Shown: one piece after another, positions 39,502 to 53,155 of the stretch
Position numbering within the stretch: position 1 is the first letter of the stretch
Layout: the number at the start of each line of letters is the position of its first letter
Assembly: GCA_963787045.1 (NCBI GenBank)
Contig: CAWBBR010000005.1
Span: 124,001 to 188,000 of the forward strand
Reading direction: 5' to 3'
Source of the DNA: DATJGR01 sp963787045
Lineage (GTDB): Bacteria > Pseudomonadota > Gammaproteobacteria > Pseudomonadales > Azotimanducaceae
Length of the DNA: 64,000 nt
Made by a program: the position numbers and the translations under genes
The notes under the pieces: model-generated
Databases searched by the model: none
What the model saw: only the letters and a program-made list of their open reading frames with translations
Told to the model about the DNA's origin: nothing

Positions 39502-40002
39502 CTATTTCCGGCCGCGCGCGACTCGTCTGAATGCGGGGCGTGGATCGATCACCGACCCCTGATAGAAATCGGTTAGCGTCCGCATCGCGGCAAGTGCGAC
39601 TGCGGGATCGTGACCGTCGGGGAGCTGATACGAATCGATGCCGCATCGGCGCATGTACTGCAGCACGTCTTCGTGAACTTCGCCGATGGCGCGCAGTTCG
39701 CCGGTGTATGCGAATCGCGTGCGAAGCAACACCGCGAGCGACAAGCCTCGGCCGTCGTTCATGGCTGCGAATCGGATCGCGATCAATGGCACCTTCGGCA
39801 ACAGCAGTTCGATCTTGTCCGGCTCGCCGTCACCGGGAAGCCAGATGCCGATGTCGCGTGCGGCACCGAATAGCACATCCGCATGCGCCAACGCATAGTC
39901 GGCCGGAACGATCGCGTGCGGCGTAACCGCGCCGTCGGCGATTTCCTCTCGCAGGAACCAGTCGTCGGAGACTACGCGTCCGTCTTTAATGAGCGTGGGA
40001 AT
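39502..40002 (-). CDS. DUF934 protein linked to sulfite reductase; no standard start codon
   Basis: A DUF934 protein of about 166 residues, coded directly after cysI as in many proteobacteria, and thought to assist assimilatory sulfite reduction. Conserved parts: IKDGRVVSDDWFLREE at the N terminus, MNDGRGLSLAVLLRTRF and YTGELRAIGEVHEDVLQYMRRCG in the core. The first normal start (TTG 39891) would remove the conserved N terminus. Upstream in frame I find no ATG, GTG or TTG; an ATT at 40000-40002 lies 7 bases behind a perfect AAGGAG inside the cysI 3' end, and is my best guess for the start. A base-call error is the other explanation. Confidence 0.72.
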   Translation of the reverse strand: MPTLIKDGRVVSDDWFLREEIADGAVTPHAIVPADYALAHADVLFGAARDIGIWLPGDGEPDKIELLLPKVPLIAIRFAAMNDGRGLSLAVLLRTRFAYTGELRAIGEVHEDVLQYMRRCGIDSYQLPDGHDPAVALAAMRTLTDFYQGSVIDPRPAFRRVARGRK

Positions 40003-41642
40003 AGACGCGCTCCTTGAAAGGCTCGATTCCGATGCGACGGTAACAGTCGAGAAAACGTTCGCCGTCGTCTCGATGGGACACGTACACCTCGAGGATCTGG
40101 TCGATCACGTCGGGCACGGCACCGCGCGAAAACGACGGGCCGATGATCTCCGCCAGCGACGAGTCGCGGCCGGCGCTGCCGCCGAGTGAAATCTGATACC
40201 ACTCTTCGCCTTTCTTATCGACGCCGAGGATGCCGATGTGGCCCACGTGGTGGTGACCGCACGCATTCATGCATCCCGAAATGTTCAGGCTGATGTCGCC
40301 GAGATCGTACAGGTAGTCGACGTCGTCGAAGCGCTGTTGAATCGCCTCTGCGATCGGAATCGACTTGGCGTTCGCGAGCGAACAGTAGTCGCCGCCGGGG
40401 CAGCAGATGATATCGGTCAACTTGCCGAGGTTCGCGGAGGCGAGCCGATGGCTGCGAGCGAGCTGCCATAACGCGAGCAGGTCGCGTTCGCGAACGTCGG
40501 GCAGAACGAAATTCTGTTCATGGCTGATGCGAATCTCACCGAATCCGAATCGATCCGACCAGTCGGCGACCGCGTCCATCTGTACGTCGGTGACGTCGCC
40601 CGGCGGAACACCGGTCACCTTGGTCGACAGGGTCACGATCGCGTATCCGGGGCGTTTGTGCGGCGCCACGTTGGTATGCACCCAACGGCTGAACTCGGGT
40701 TCGGCAAGGCGTGCAGCCGCAAGCGCCGCGTCGCTTTCGAGCTGTTCGTAAGCTGGCGGAGTGAAGGCCGCAACGGCGCGATCGATTTCTTCCCGCGTCA
40801 GCGTCGTCGGGCCATCCTTCGAGTGCACCCATTCTGCTTCGACGTGCTGACGGAACACTTCGGGGGACATCGCACGAACGAGAATCTTGATGCGGGCTTT
40901 GTGCTTGTTGTCGCGCCGGCCATAGCGGTTGTAAACACGCAGGATGCTCTCGAGATAAGTCAGCAGGTGAACGTCCGGCAGCGACTCTCGAATGAGGCTG
41001 CCGAGGATCGGCGTGCGTCCCAATCCGCCGCCGACTTTCACGTCGAACACGACGTGGCCGTTGTGCGTCGCGATGCGCTTCGAGCCCGATGTCGTGTATG
41101 TCGATCGCGGCACGGTCGCTGGCTGAACCATTGACCGCAATCTTGAATTTGCGCGGCAGCCAGTCGAACTCGGGATGTGCGGTAGACCATTGTCGGATCA
41201 GTTCGCAGTACGGTCTTCCGTCCACGACTTCATCGGCCGCCACGCCGGCAAATTGATCGGCGGTGACGTTCCGAATGCAGTTGCCGCTTGTCTGGATTGC
41301 GTGCATCTGCACCGTTGCGAGGTCGGCCAGTATGTCGGGCACCTCGGCGAGATCGGGCCAATTGAACTGCATGTTCTGTCGGGTACTGAGGTGTCCGTAG
41401 CCTCTGTCGTAGTAGCGCGCGATGTGCGCGAGCATCCGCAGTTGTCTCGACGCCAGGGTGCCATACGGGACGGCAATCCGAAGCATTGGCGCGAGGCGTT
41501 GGATGTACAGGCCGTTGCGCAAACGCAGGTGCAGGAAGTCTGCGTGCGACAGCGTGCCGTCGATGTAGCGCTGCGTCTGGTAACGAAACTGCGCGACTCT
41601 CTCGTCGACAAAGTGCTGGTCGAATTCGTCGTAGCGATACAT
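39986..41642 (-). CDS. cysI: Sulfite reductase hemoprotein subunit (one frameshift)
   Basis: CysI reduces sulfite to sulfide at a siroheme-[4Fe-4S] centre. The 551-residue product begins MYRYDEFDQHFVDERVAQF, contains HLSTRQNMQFNWPDL, and carries the cluster cysteines in CCPGGDYCSLANA and NISGCMNACGHHHVGHIG. A +1 shift near 41072 (sense GCGCATCGCG) joins HDIGLEA to ATHNGHVVFDVKVGGGLG; all motifs on both sides are intact. Gene order cysI-DUF934 is conserved in Pseudomonas and others. Confidence 0.93.
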
Positions 41643-41732
41643 GGATCAGCGAATCGGATGGCGGATGGGCGCGAACGTTACCAAGACGGCCGAATCGAAA
41701 GAACTAACCATTGTCTCTATCAATAGAACGGA

Positions 41733-41761
41733 TTGAGTCGCCGGGAAGGCTGGTCTACACT
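41733..41761 (+). promoter_or_regulatory. Sigma-70 promoter upstream of a 38-residue membrane protein gene
   Basis: TTGAGT (41733-41738) and TACACT (41756-41761) are spaced by exactly 17 bases. They lie 37 bases before a GTG that opens the short reading frame at 41799 and point toward it. Confidence 0.6.
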
Positions 41762-41798
41762 CGCGCGCGTTTCGTCAATCTGAATACCCGAGGCCGCT

Positions 41799-41915
41799 GT
41801 GTCGAATCCCGAATCCAAGCACTGGAGCGATGAGAAAGCCGATGTCGTGGCGGTGCTCACGATCTTCGTTTCGCTCGTTCTCGCGGCCGTGCATTTCATC
41901 TCGAATCAGGTCTGA
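41799..41915 (+). CDS. Small single-pass membrane protein (38 residues)
   Basis: Reading frame GTG 41799 to TGA 41915, product MSNPESKHWSDEKADVVAV followed by LTIFVSLVLAAVHFISNQV. It has a charged N terminus and one hydrophobic helix of about 18 residues covering nearly the rest of the protein. A plausible promoter with 17-base spacing stands just upstream. It lies in the gap between the start of cysI and the end of metH. I recognise no family. No strong ribosome site is visible before the GTG. Confidence 0.55.
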   Translation: MSNPESKHWSDEKADVVAVLTIFVSLVLAAVHFISNQV

Positions 41916-41924
41916 TCCCGTCGC

Positions 41925-45582
<3,658 letters not shown>

Positions 45583-45587
<5 letters not shown>

Positions 45588-45633
45588 GGTCGAGTCTTCC
45601 GGAGGCGAAATTAGAGCGTGATGCTACCGTGCC
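45583..45633 (-). promoter_or_regulatory. Inverted repeat that would pair with the metH start codon
   Basis: On the metH sense strand GGCACGGT (45633-45626) and ACCGTGCC (45590-45583) are perfect 8-base complements 35 bases apart, and the second arm contains the GTG start. Such a stem would hide the start codon. It may be chance; I do not recognise a known riboswitch here. Confidence 0.3.
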
Positions 45634-45742
45634 CCAACGTGAGCGCAATGGAGGCGGGCGGCGGTCAACATGAGCGCGGTTCAGGACCGCTACTAAAAGG
45701 TGGGAGCGTTATGCCTGGCAGGTCGCCTCTCAATTGCGTAAT

Positions 45743-45767
45743 ATACCCGACCGATTTAGTCGGGTAT
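45743..45767. promoter_or_regulatory. Type 1 IscR operator over the nfuA promoter/start
   Basis: A 25-base near-palindrome with arms ATACCCGAC (45743-45751) and GTCGGGTAT (45759-45767). Against the E. coli type 1 IscR consensus ATASYYGACT-RWWWYAGTCRRSTAT it matches at 24 of 25 positions (C instead of T at position 10). It ends 5 bases before the nfuA ATG and overlaps a TAATAT -10-like box (45739-45744), so IscR with its [2Fe-2S] cluster would repress nfuA when Fe-S supply is adequate. Confidence 0.82.
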
Positions 45768-45772
45768 GTACC

Positions 45773-46354
45773 ATGATAGAGATCTCCAAGACCGCCCAAG
45801 CGTATCTGCGCGACCTGCTGGCCAAGCAGGAGCACCCGGACGTGGGCATTCGCGTGTTCGTCAGCCAGCCTGGGACGCCACAGGCCGAGACGTGTATCGC
45901 GTACTGCCGCCCGGGCGAAGAACAGGCCGACGACATCCCGGTGGCCTACGACGACTTTAACGCGTGGATCGAGAAGCGCAGCGAACCGTACCTCGAAGGC
46001 GGTGTGGTCGACTTTCAGGACGACCGGATGGGCGGCCAACTGACCATCAAAGCGCCGAACGCGCGCGTGCCCAGCGTGGGTCCCGACGCGCCGATCGAAG
46101 ACCGCATCAACTACGTGCTGTACAACGAGATCAACCCCGGACTCGCGTCGCACGGCGGGCAGGTCACGCTGCTCGAGGTGGTCGACGGCAACACCGCTGT
46201 GCTCCAGTTCGGCGGCGGATGCCAAGGCTGCTCAGCGGTCGATATTACGCTCAAGCAGGGCGTAGAACGGTCGCTACTCGCGCAGATTCCGGAGCTGGTC
46301 GCAATTCGCGACAGCACCGACCACACCGTGCGGGAACACGCTTACTACCAGTAG
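45773..46354 (+). CDS. nfuA: Fe-S biogenesis scaffold/carrier protein NfuA
   Basis: NfuA carries [4Fe-4S] clusters to target proteins, especially under oxidative stress or iron limitation. The 193-residue product has a degenerate A-type domain (MIEISKTAQAYLRDLLAKQ) and a C-terminal Nfu domain with the cluster CxxC in GGGCQGCSAVDITLKQGVE. I use the ATG at 45773 since it begins the conserved IEISKTAQ block and follows the IscR site. Divergent from metH; metH and nfuA are close neighbours in Pseudomonas too. Confidence 0.95.
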   Translation: MIEISKTAQAYLRDLLAKQEHPDVGIRVFVSQPGTPQAETCIAYCRPGEEQADDIPVAYDDFNAWIEKRSEPYLEGGVVDFQDDRMGGQLTIKAPNARVPSVGPDAPIEDRINYVLYNEINPGLASHGGQVTLLEVVDGNTAVLQFGGGCQGCSAVDITLKQGVERSLLAQIPELVAIRDSTDHTVREHAYYQ

Positions 46355-46383
46355 TCCAACCCGCAGTAGTCCCAACCGCGACG

Positions 46384-47475
46384 CTATGCCGCGTCGGCGT
46401 TCGCCACCGAACGTGCTCGTTGGGGAAGTTTGTCTCGCAAGCCGTCCGCGAGTTCCCTCAACAGCGCCGCGGTGGTCGTCCAGTCCAGACAGGGATCGGT
46501 TACCGACACCCCATACGCCAGCTGCCGTGGGTCCTTAGTCAGTTTCTGGTTACCGGCATTGATGTTGCTTTCGATCATCAGACCCATGATCGAACGATTG
46601 CCCGCCTGGATCTGCGCAGCTGCATCGCGAGCAACCACGAGCTGGCGCAACGGGTCTTTTCCGCAGTTCGCATGGCTGCAGTCGATCATGATGTTCGACG
46701 TCAATCCCGCGTTCGCGAGTTCTCGCTCGCACGCCGCGACACTGTCGCGATCGTAGTTCGGTCCCGCGTGGCCTCCACGTAGCACCACATGCGCGGCACG
46801 GTTGCCGCGCGTGTGAATGATCGACACCTGCCCCGATTGATTGATACCGAGGAAACGGTGCGGTTTCGACACCGATTGCAGCGCGTTGATGGCCACGTCG
46901 AGGCTACCGTCCGTTCCGTTCTTGAAGCCAACGGCCGACGACAGACCCGACGCCATTTCGCGATGCGTCTGCGACTCCGTCGTGCGCGCGCCGATGGCGG
47001 ACCACGCGATCAGCTCCTGAAGATACTGCGGCGAAATCGGATCGAGCGCCTCGGTGCTGAGCGGCAAACCGATTTCGGCGATTCGCAACAGCAGACGCCG
47101 CGCAATGCGAATGCCTTCTTCGATGTGGAACGTATCGTTGAGGAACGGATCGTTGACGAGTCCCTTCCAACCGACGGTGGTGCGCGGCTTCTCGAAATAG
47201 GCGCGCATAACGATCATCAGATCTGGCGCCAGCTCGTCCGCCAGCGCCTTCAGACGCTGCGCATAGTCTTCGGCGGCGACGACGTCGTGAATCGAGCAGG
47301 GTCCCACGACGATCAGCAGTCGATGATCGGTGCCGTTGAGGATGTTCCGGACCTGTTCGCGCGCCTCGTGAACTTTGTGTCGCACCTGGTCTGAAACTGG
47401 CAACTCTGCTTTGAGTTGCGCGGGCGTGACCAGTAGCTCCTGCGCTACGACGTTCAGATTTTCGAGTTGCTCCAT
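46384..47475 (-). CDS. 3-deoxy-7-phosphoheptulonate (DAHP) synthase, class I
   Basis: DAHP synthase of the AroF/AroG/AroH type makes the first shikimate intermediate from PEP and erythrose-4-phosphate. The 363-residue product has VVGPCSIHD, MRAYFEKPRTTVGWKGLVNDP, the IGARTTESQTHREMASGLS and VGFKNGTDGS motifs, and the metal site IDCSHANCGKDP. Start ATG 47475 has a strong GGAGG site. The frame is open 28 codons further upstream, but that part coincides with a terminator-like leader. Which amino acid inhibits it cannot be read from the sequence with confidence, so I give no symbol. Confidence 0.94.
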   Translation of the reverse strand: MEQLENLNVVAQELLVTPAQLKAELPVSDQVRHKVHEAREQVRNILNGTDHRLLIVVGPCSIHDVVAAEDYAQRLKALADELAPDLMIVMRAYFEKPRTTVGWKGLVNDPFLNDTFHIEEGIRIARRLLLRIAEIGLPLSTEALDPISPQYLQELIAWSAIGARTTESQTHREMASGLSSAVGFKNGTDGSLDVAINALQSVSKPHRFLGINQSGQVSIIHTRGNRAAHVVLRGGHAGPNYDRDSVAACERELANAGLTSNIMIDCSHANCGKDPLRQLVVARDAAAQIQAGNRSIMGLMIESNINAGNQKLTKDPRQLAYGVSVTDPCLDWTTTAALLRELADGLRDKLPQRARSVANADAA

Positions 47476-47493
47476 GTTCCACCTCCAGAAACG

Positions 47494-47542
47494 AAAAACC
47501 CCGAGAGGCCGTTGCCCGTCGGGGTCTTCCCGGGAGGGCAAC
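47494..47542 (-). promoter_or_regulatory. Candidate transcription attenuator before DAHP synthase
   Basis: In sense orientation ACCCCGA (47525-47519) and TCGGGGT (47504-47498) form a stem followed by a run of Ts (47498-47494), a terminator shape lying 8 bases before the GGAGG site. GTTGCCC (47542-47536) and GGGCAAC (47517-47511) can pair instead; that stem encloses the first terminator arm and would exclude the terminator. This is the layout of an attenuator. It could alternatively be the terminator of the upstream addB-addA genes. Confidence 0.58.
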
Positions 47543-47754
47543 TTGCGTCGCCCTTCCATTGCGGATCAGGCCACGCTAAGTCGTAAATGCGTAGCCAAAC
47601 CAATACGTCGCGACAACGATCGGCGCCGAAGCTCGGTCGTTCGATGCGGAATGTCGGTACGTGGTTGCGCGGTTCATGGCGGCGGATTCTCCGCGTGCCG
47701 TTTCGAAAAATCAAGGTCGCCATTGCTGGGTCGTTGGACGTCCGTCACATTCGA

Positions 47755-50501
47755 TCAATCAGATATCGGTGCGCGCCACGCATAGTCCGCTGCCAGTACG
47801 TGCCGTTCGGCCGACTGCAGTTCACTCGACTCAGATGCGGCGTCGGTCTCCGGTTCGGAGAATCGGACGAGTTCGATGCGATCGCGCGCCACTCGCCAGA
47901 TCGGCGCGAACAACGAACGCGCCGGCGGTGGTTTCGGTTCTCCGTCGTCGTCTTCCAGCGCCCCGAACAGACTCAACGAACGGCGTGCACGCGTGGCCGC
48001 GACATAGAGCAGGCGTATGCGTTCGTTCGCGTCGCGGTGTCGCTCTTCGTGGCTCAGCCAGCGATGCACGCCGTCCCCGTTTCCCGTACCACGCACACCC
48101 AGCAGAAGCCGCGCCGCTTCCGGACGCCAGAGAATCGGCGGCGGATCGTCGATCCTGCTGACGCGATGCAGTCCGGGAACGACGACGTGATCGAACTCGA
48201 GTCCTTTCGCACGATGAATCGTCATGATCGCAACGCAATCGTCACGCGGCGACGATTCGGCGAACAGCCGTTGCACAGACCGTTCGAGTGTCGCGATGTC
48301 GAGCGTGCGCGATTGCGTATTCTCGATCAGCGCGAGCAGGCGCTGCGCGTGTGCGATTGTTTCGCCCCCATACGAGTCTGCACCGCCGAGACGTATGAAC
48401 GCGTTCTCGAGCCATTGTCGTATGGGCATTTGCCCGCGACTTCGTTCCGCATGAAGAAGCGTCGGTCGTATGCGCGCGAAGCGCGCGCGACCATCGTCGC
48501 TGAGCTTGTCATCGTGCACGCCCGAGCGGGCAGAAGCGGCAATGGTCTCGTTGAATTGGGCCAACACTTCGATGTCGCGCAATGACATGCCGATGAACGG
48601 CGTCCGCAGCAGGGCAAGCCAGGCAATTCGATCGGTCGTCGATAGCGCCTTGAGCAGCGTCATCAGGTCGTCGATCACCGGCTGATCGGCGAGCGCGTGA
48701 ATGTCGGAGCCGGACCAGGGAATGTCGTGCGCGGTGAGTCTCTGAAGTATGTGGGGGAGGTGGGTGCGGTTTCGAACCAGAATCGCGATCGATTCGTGCG
48801 GGTGGTTGCGCCGGATCGACTCGATGACTCGCGCGACCGCAGCGGCCTCCGCGCGCTCGGGATCGTGGCGACTGGATACCGTACACGCGACAGCCTTCGT
48901 CCGTTTGCGCCGCGTGAACCGGCGTGGAACTCGCGAACGCCACGCGGCCGAGCACCGGATCTTCCACGTTCCCGAACGATCCGGCGAAGATAGTGTTGCA
49001 CCAGTCGACCAGCGACGCAGACGAACGAAAGTTGGCGCTGATGCGGAACGCATTGGGGCGCAACGTCGCGATGCCGTTGCGACGTGCGCGTTGGAAGAGA
49101 GCGACGTCCGCGTCCCGGAACCTGTAGATCGACTGCATGGGATCACCGACCACGAACAGCGATCGCGTGTCGTCGTTCGGCCACTCCCGTATCAGTCGCT
49201 CCACGAGGCGATACTGAATCGCCGACGTGTCCTGAAACTCGTCTATCAACAGGTGCTTGATTCGATAGTCCAGCGCCAACGCAAGGTCGCTTGGCGAATC
49301 TGGATCGCCCAGCGCGCGTTGAGCGGCGAAGGTCAGTTCGGCGAAATCGATGACGCCGTTGCGACGAAAGATGGCGTCCAAGCTCCGCAGCGGCGAGCGC
49401 GAGTCCGGTCGCCAGGTTGACAATGGCCTCGATCTCTTCGGGTTCGAGCGTCGGCGCGGGTAGAAGGCGCAGCGAAGCCAATCGAACGATTATGTCGTGC
49501 CCTGCCAGATCGTCGATCAACGCGCGCAGGCGCGCCTTCGCTGATTGGTTGGTTCGACCGGAGTCGTTGAATCCCTGTGCGCTGCCGAGGCGAACGCGCG
49601 GTTGACCATCGCGCGTCGTCATCAGCTCCGCGATGAAACGCCACTGTGCGAGTTCGGTCGGCAGTCCGGACTGAGGCCAGTCGATCCGCATACGCAGCGC
49701 CGCGTCCCCAGCAACCGCCGCAAGTTCGGCGCTCTGGAATTCACTGAGATCGGCAATGACGTCCGAAATGGCATTTGCATGCAGAGTTCGGATGCCAGCC
49801 TCGATCGCGTCGGCGATCGCGCGCCGGCCAGGTTCTTCCCCTTTGCGATCCGATTGGCCGGCTCTTAGCGTCAGTGCGACGACCTCCAACCATTGATCGC
49901 GCTTCGCGAGCATCGCGCTCATCGAGGCACGCGCCTTTTCGAAGTCGTTGTCGAACAGCGTGAGCAGCGCCACGAGTTCGGGGTTCAATTCGAAGCTGTG
50001 GCCCAGTCGTTCGAATGTCTTGTCCACGGCCTCACGATAGAAAGGCTCTCCATCCTCGACGATGCGTAACCGATCGCCGAGGCCGCTCGAGACAGGCAGC
50101 CGTTGCACGAGCCCGGCGCAAAACGCGTCGATCGTCTGGATTCGTAGCCGCGCGGGCAACGTCTCGAGGTGCCAGCCACGTGCAATGCTGCGGGCGCGGA
50201 TCGCGCGTGACCGATCGTCATCTTCGGCAACCGCTGCAACGACGCGTTCGAGCATTTCAGCGGCCGCTTTGCGGGTGAACGTGATGGCCAGAATCTCTTC
50301 GGGCCGTTCGACCACCGTCAGTAGATTCAGGAACCGTTGCACCAGCAGTGTCGTCTTCCCCGATCCGGCCGGCGCCTGAACGATTGCCGACCGTTCGACG
50401 GCAACGGCCGCAAGACGTGCTTCGAGGTCGGGCAGCGCGTCAGACGGGTTCAATGCGTCGTATCTCGCGAATTCGACAGAGGGCGTGAAGGTTGCATTCA
50501 T
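47755..50501 (-). CDS. AddA/RecB-like UvrD-family helicase (two frameshifts, short C terminus)
   Basis: A superfamily 1 helicase that would form the DNA end-resection enzyme with the AddB-like protein. Motifs in order: Walker A QAPAGSGKTTLLVQRF, LAITFTRKAAAEML, RIQTIDAFCAGL, motif II LLIDEFQDTSAIQ, motif III FVVGDPMQSIYRFRDADV, FRSSASLVDWCN, motif V TIHRAKGLEFDHVVV and motif VI RLLYVAATRARRSL. A +1 shift near 49399 (sense GAGCTTGGAC) and another near 48855 join the three frames. The product ends about 70 residues after motif VI (total about 915); relatives have a further RecB-type nuclease domain that is missing here. Start ATG 50501 overlaps addB. Confidence 0.85.
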
Positions 50502-53032
50502 CGCACGCCGCCGCGTCGCGCGGTCGAACATCGGAGACGCCGTCGCGAAATTCCGTGGCAAGACCGGTGAGTGATCGACGCCAGTCGTCGAGCAGCGCGT
50601 TCCAGCCCTGATCGTTCTCACCAGCCGGATTGAAACGAACGCCTTCGGTGTTCTGAGAGTTCGAATACGATCGGTTCGACCATCCAATCAAACGGCACTC
50701 TTTGCGGCGGACGAGTGCGAACCCGATAGCCGTGACGCCGGGAGCGCTCAACGCATACATCGGCAATTGAGGTTCTTGCGGTCGCGCCCCTATGACGACG
50801 TTGGGACTGGTCGGCCCCGTCTTGTAGTCGACGACGAGCAGATCCGCGTCGGAGCTTGCATCTATACGGTCGATGCGAAGGTCGAATTCGATGCCGCCGA
50901 GCGTCAGGGTGGCTGCGGCTTCGTTCGCGACGATTCGATGCGGACTCCGCAGGCGTTCGAGTTCCAGCCACTCGAACAGAAGCGACATGATGCGCGCGTG
51001 CTCTGAGGCGCGGAACAGAGCTGGGCAACGGACCGAGATCCGCAACCGCCATGGAAGCGGATTCGGTCACCGCCTTCGCGAGCGTCACTTCGTCGATCGC
51101 GTCGAGTTCGGTGCCGATGAGTCTGTCGAACAAGCTTCGCAACGCCGCGTGGGTCGCTACGCCGCGATCTGTCATATCGGGAAACGAATGCGGCGCGATG
51201 CGCTGAGGCGCGTGGAGTCGATACCGCGCGAACGCTCGAAACGGACACGCCGATTGATCGCGGAGAATACCGGTACCGCGATGGCGTAAACGTTCGATGT
51301 CGGCCATCCCGACCTCGATGTCGTCACGCGCGAAGAGGGCACCGACGGCGCGGCCGGCGAGATATGGATGGCTCAGCGCGAGTTCCGGTGCATCGAGGTG
51401 CATTTCGGCGGTCGGAATCGCTTCGTCGATCAGCGCGCTTCGTGGACTCGCGACATCGTTGCGAACGAGGGGATGGCTGAAGACGACCGAAGCAGACGAG
51501 GCGCGCCAATGAGCCATGAGACGACGCGCGAATGCCACCTCGCCATCAACGTCGCTGCGGGCCACGGAGGCCGCTCTGAGATGGCGCATCGGAATGAACG
51601 GTGTCGGCGACGGTGACCCCGGCCAGTCGAACCGGCTGAGCCCGGTGACCCACAGGTGAGTGAACTCGAGACCAATGGTTTCCAGGTAGCCGAGCACCTG
51701 AATCGCCGCCCGCGGGCGTTCTGGCGCAAACAGGCGCCGATCCGTCGCGAGCCTCAGCTGACCGAGCGTCGCGGCAAAGTGGCGGGGCTGCGCGAAATTC
51801 GAATTGACGCCGAGTTCGTCGAGCAAGACCTCGAATGACCGATACGCCTGGAAGCTCTCGCTCGAGAGTCCGCCTGTGTTGGGCCATCCCGCCAGGCCCA
51901 ACAGATGTCTTGCGCCGGCAATCGCCTCTCTTAGATCGAGCAACCCGAGTCTCGAAGCCTGCTGAACGATCTCACGAAGGGGCGACGCACCGCCGAGCGC
52001 GGAATATCGCGCTGCATCGCTCCATTCGGGTCGTCGCTGACCCTCGACAACCGAGATCCGCGATAGATGCAGAAATGGCGAGCGAATCAGCGCGTCGATC
52101 CGTGTGTGATGGTGCGGTTCGAACAACCAGTCGAGAAAGTCGAGCGCATCGGCGACGACCGGCACCGCACTGAGAGGAACGCCCCCGGAAACGTTGTATG
52201 GGCTTGTCGCAGCCGCGGGTTCGGCATCGTCCGGACGCAGAATCGCGTCGAGCTGCCGAACGACTCGATCGTGCGATTCGACGAGGTCGGGAACCGCGAT
52301 GCATATCGAGCGAGGTCCCTGCGACTCCATGAGCGCGGATCGTGCCCAATGGATTGCCGCACGCAGTTCCTGGTCCGGGTCGTTGCACGATGCGGCGACC
52401 ACGCGCGTGTTCAGAGTGCGAGCGGGTTCGAAGCGCTGAATCGTCGCGCCCGCCGATCGGTACGCGTCGAACATCCGATTCAGACTCGGCGGCATCACGT
52501 CGAAGCCGAGCAACAGCAACGTCTCCGCGGGCAAGCGTCGTTCGCGCACGGCGACTTCGACGGCTGCCGGTATTTCGGCCTCGGTGGTCCAACGCCGCTG
52601 CCGTGCCGTTCGAACGTAGTTCTGCGACCAATCGCGAAACAGACGATGGTTCTCGTTGTCGTCGAACTGCGCGAGCAGGGGGACGAGTTCCCAATCGTGC
52701 ATCACGCGCCACGCGTCGGCGATGCGCGGATAGAGACCGACGAAGTCGATCTCCGGCGTGTCCGGCGTGTGCTCGAGCCACACGAGACGCTGAGCCTCCG
52801 CGCTCAGCAGCGTGCGCGCGTCGACCGCGGCCAGAGCCGCGTAGCGCTCGCGCAGGTAATCGGCGAGCGTGGAGACGCGCGCTGGCCCGGGATGATCGGA
52901 ATGGTTTCGACTGCGTTGCTCGAAGGCGTCGATCAATGCCGTGGCCAACCGTTCGTTGGCGGTCACAACCCGGTCGCTGCTGCAGTACTGCAGCAGTACG
53001 TCGTCGAGCGTGATCAACGGCTTCGAATGCAC
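50440..53032 (-). CDS. AddB-like nuclease/inactive helicase subunit (one frameshift)
   Basis: A product of about 863 residues with a helicase-like fold lacking a Walker A and a C-terminal PD-(D/E)xK nuclease: IEFDLRIDRIDASSDADLL then VVDYKTG, and a QxxxY motif in PQLPMYAL. Cysteines for the AddB iron-sulfur staple are in QSACPFRAFARYRL and CDECNLHALC. A +1 shift near 51019 (sense CCGTTGCCCA) joins ADLGP to CPALFRASEHARI. Start GTG 53032. It is upstream of and overlaps the AddA-like gene, so the pair is co-translated. Confidence 0.84.
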
Positions 53033-53155
53033 CAGCGGCCTGCCGAGGGAAACGCGCGATTGTAGGAGCGGCGGGCGCGCGTGCCAAACGCGCAGGCAGA
53101 TCGGCTACAATGCGCCGCCCTCGCTTCCGCCTCGCTCCGGCGATCGTTCTCGAAT

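Noticed and set aside
45588..45742. SAH or cobalamin riboswitch before metH
   Set aside because: Looked for because metH often has one; no conserved core (such as a B12 box) is visible, only one inverted repeat.
47454..47723. 89-residue reading frame before DAHP synthase as an independent protein gene
   Set aside because: It lacks a clear ribosome site and overlaps the hairpins and the real start; at most it is a leader frame, so I only mention it with the attenuator.
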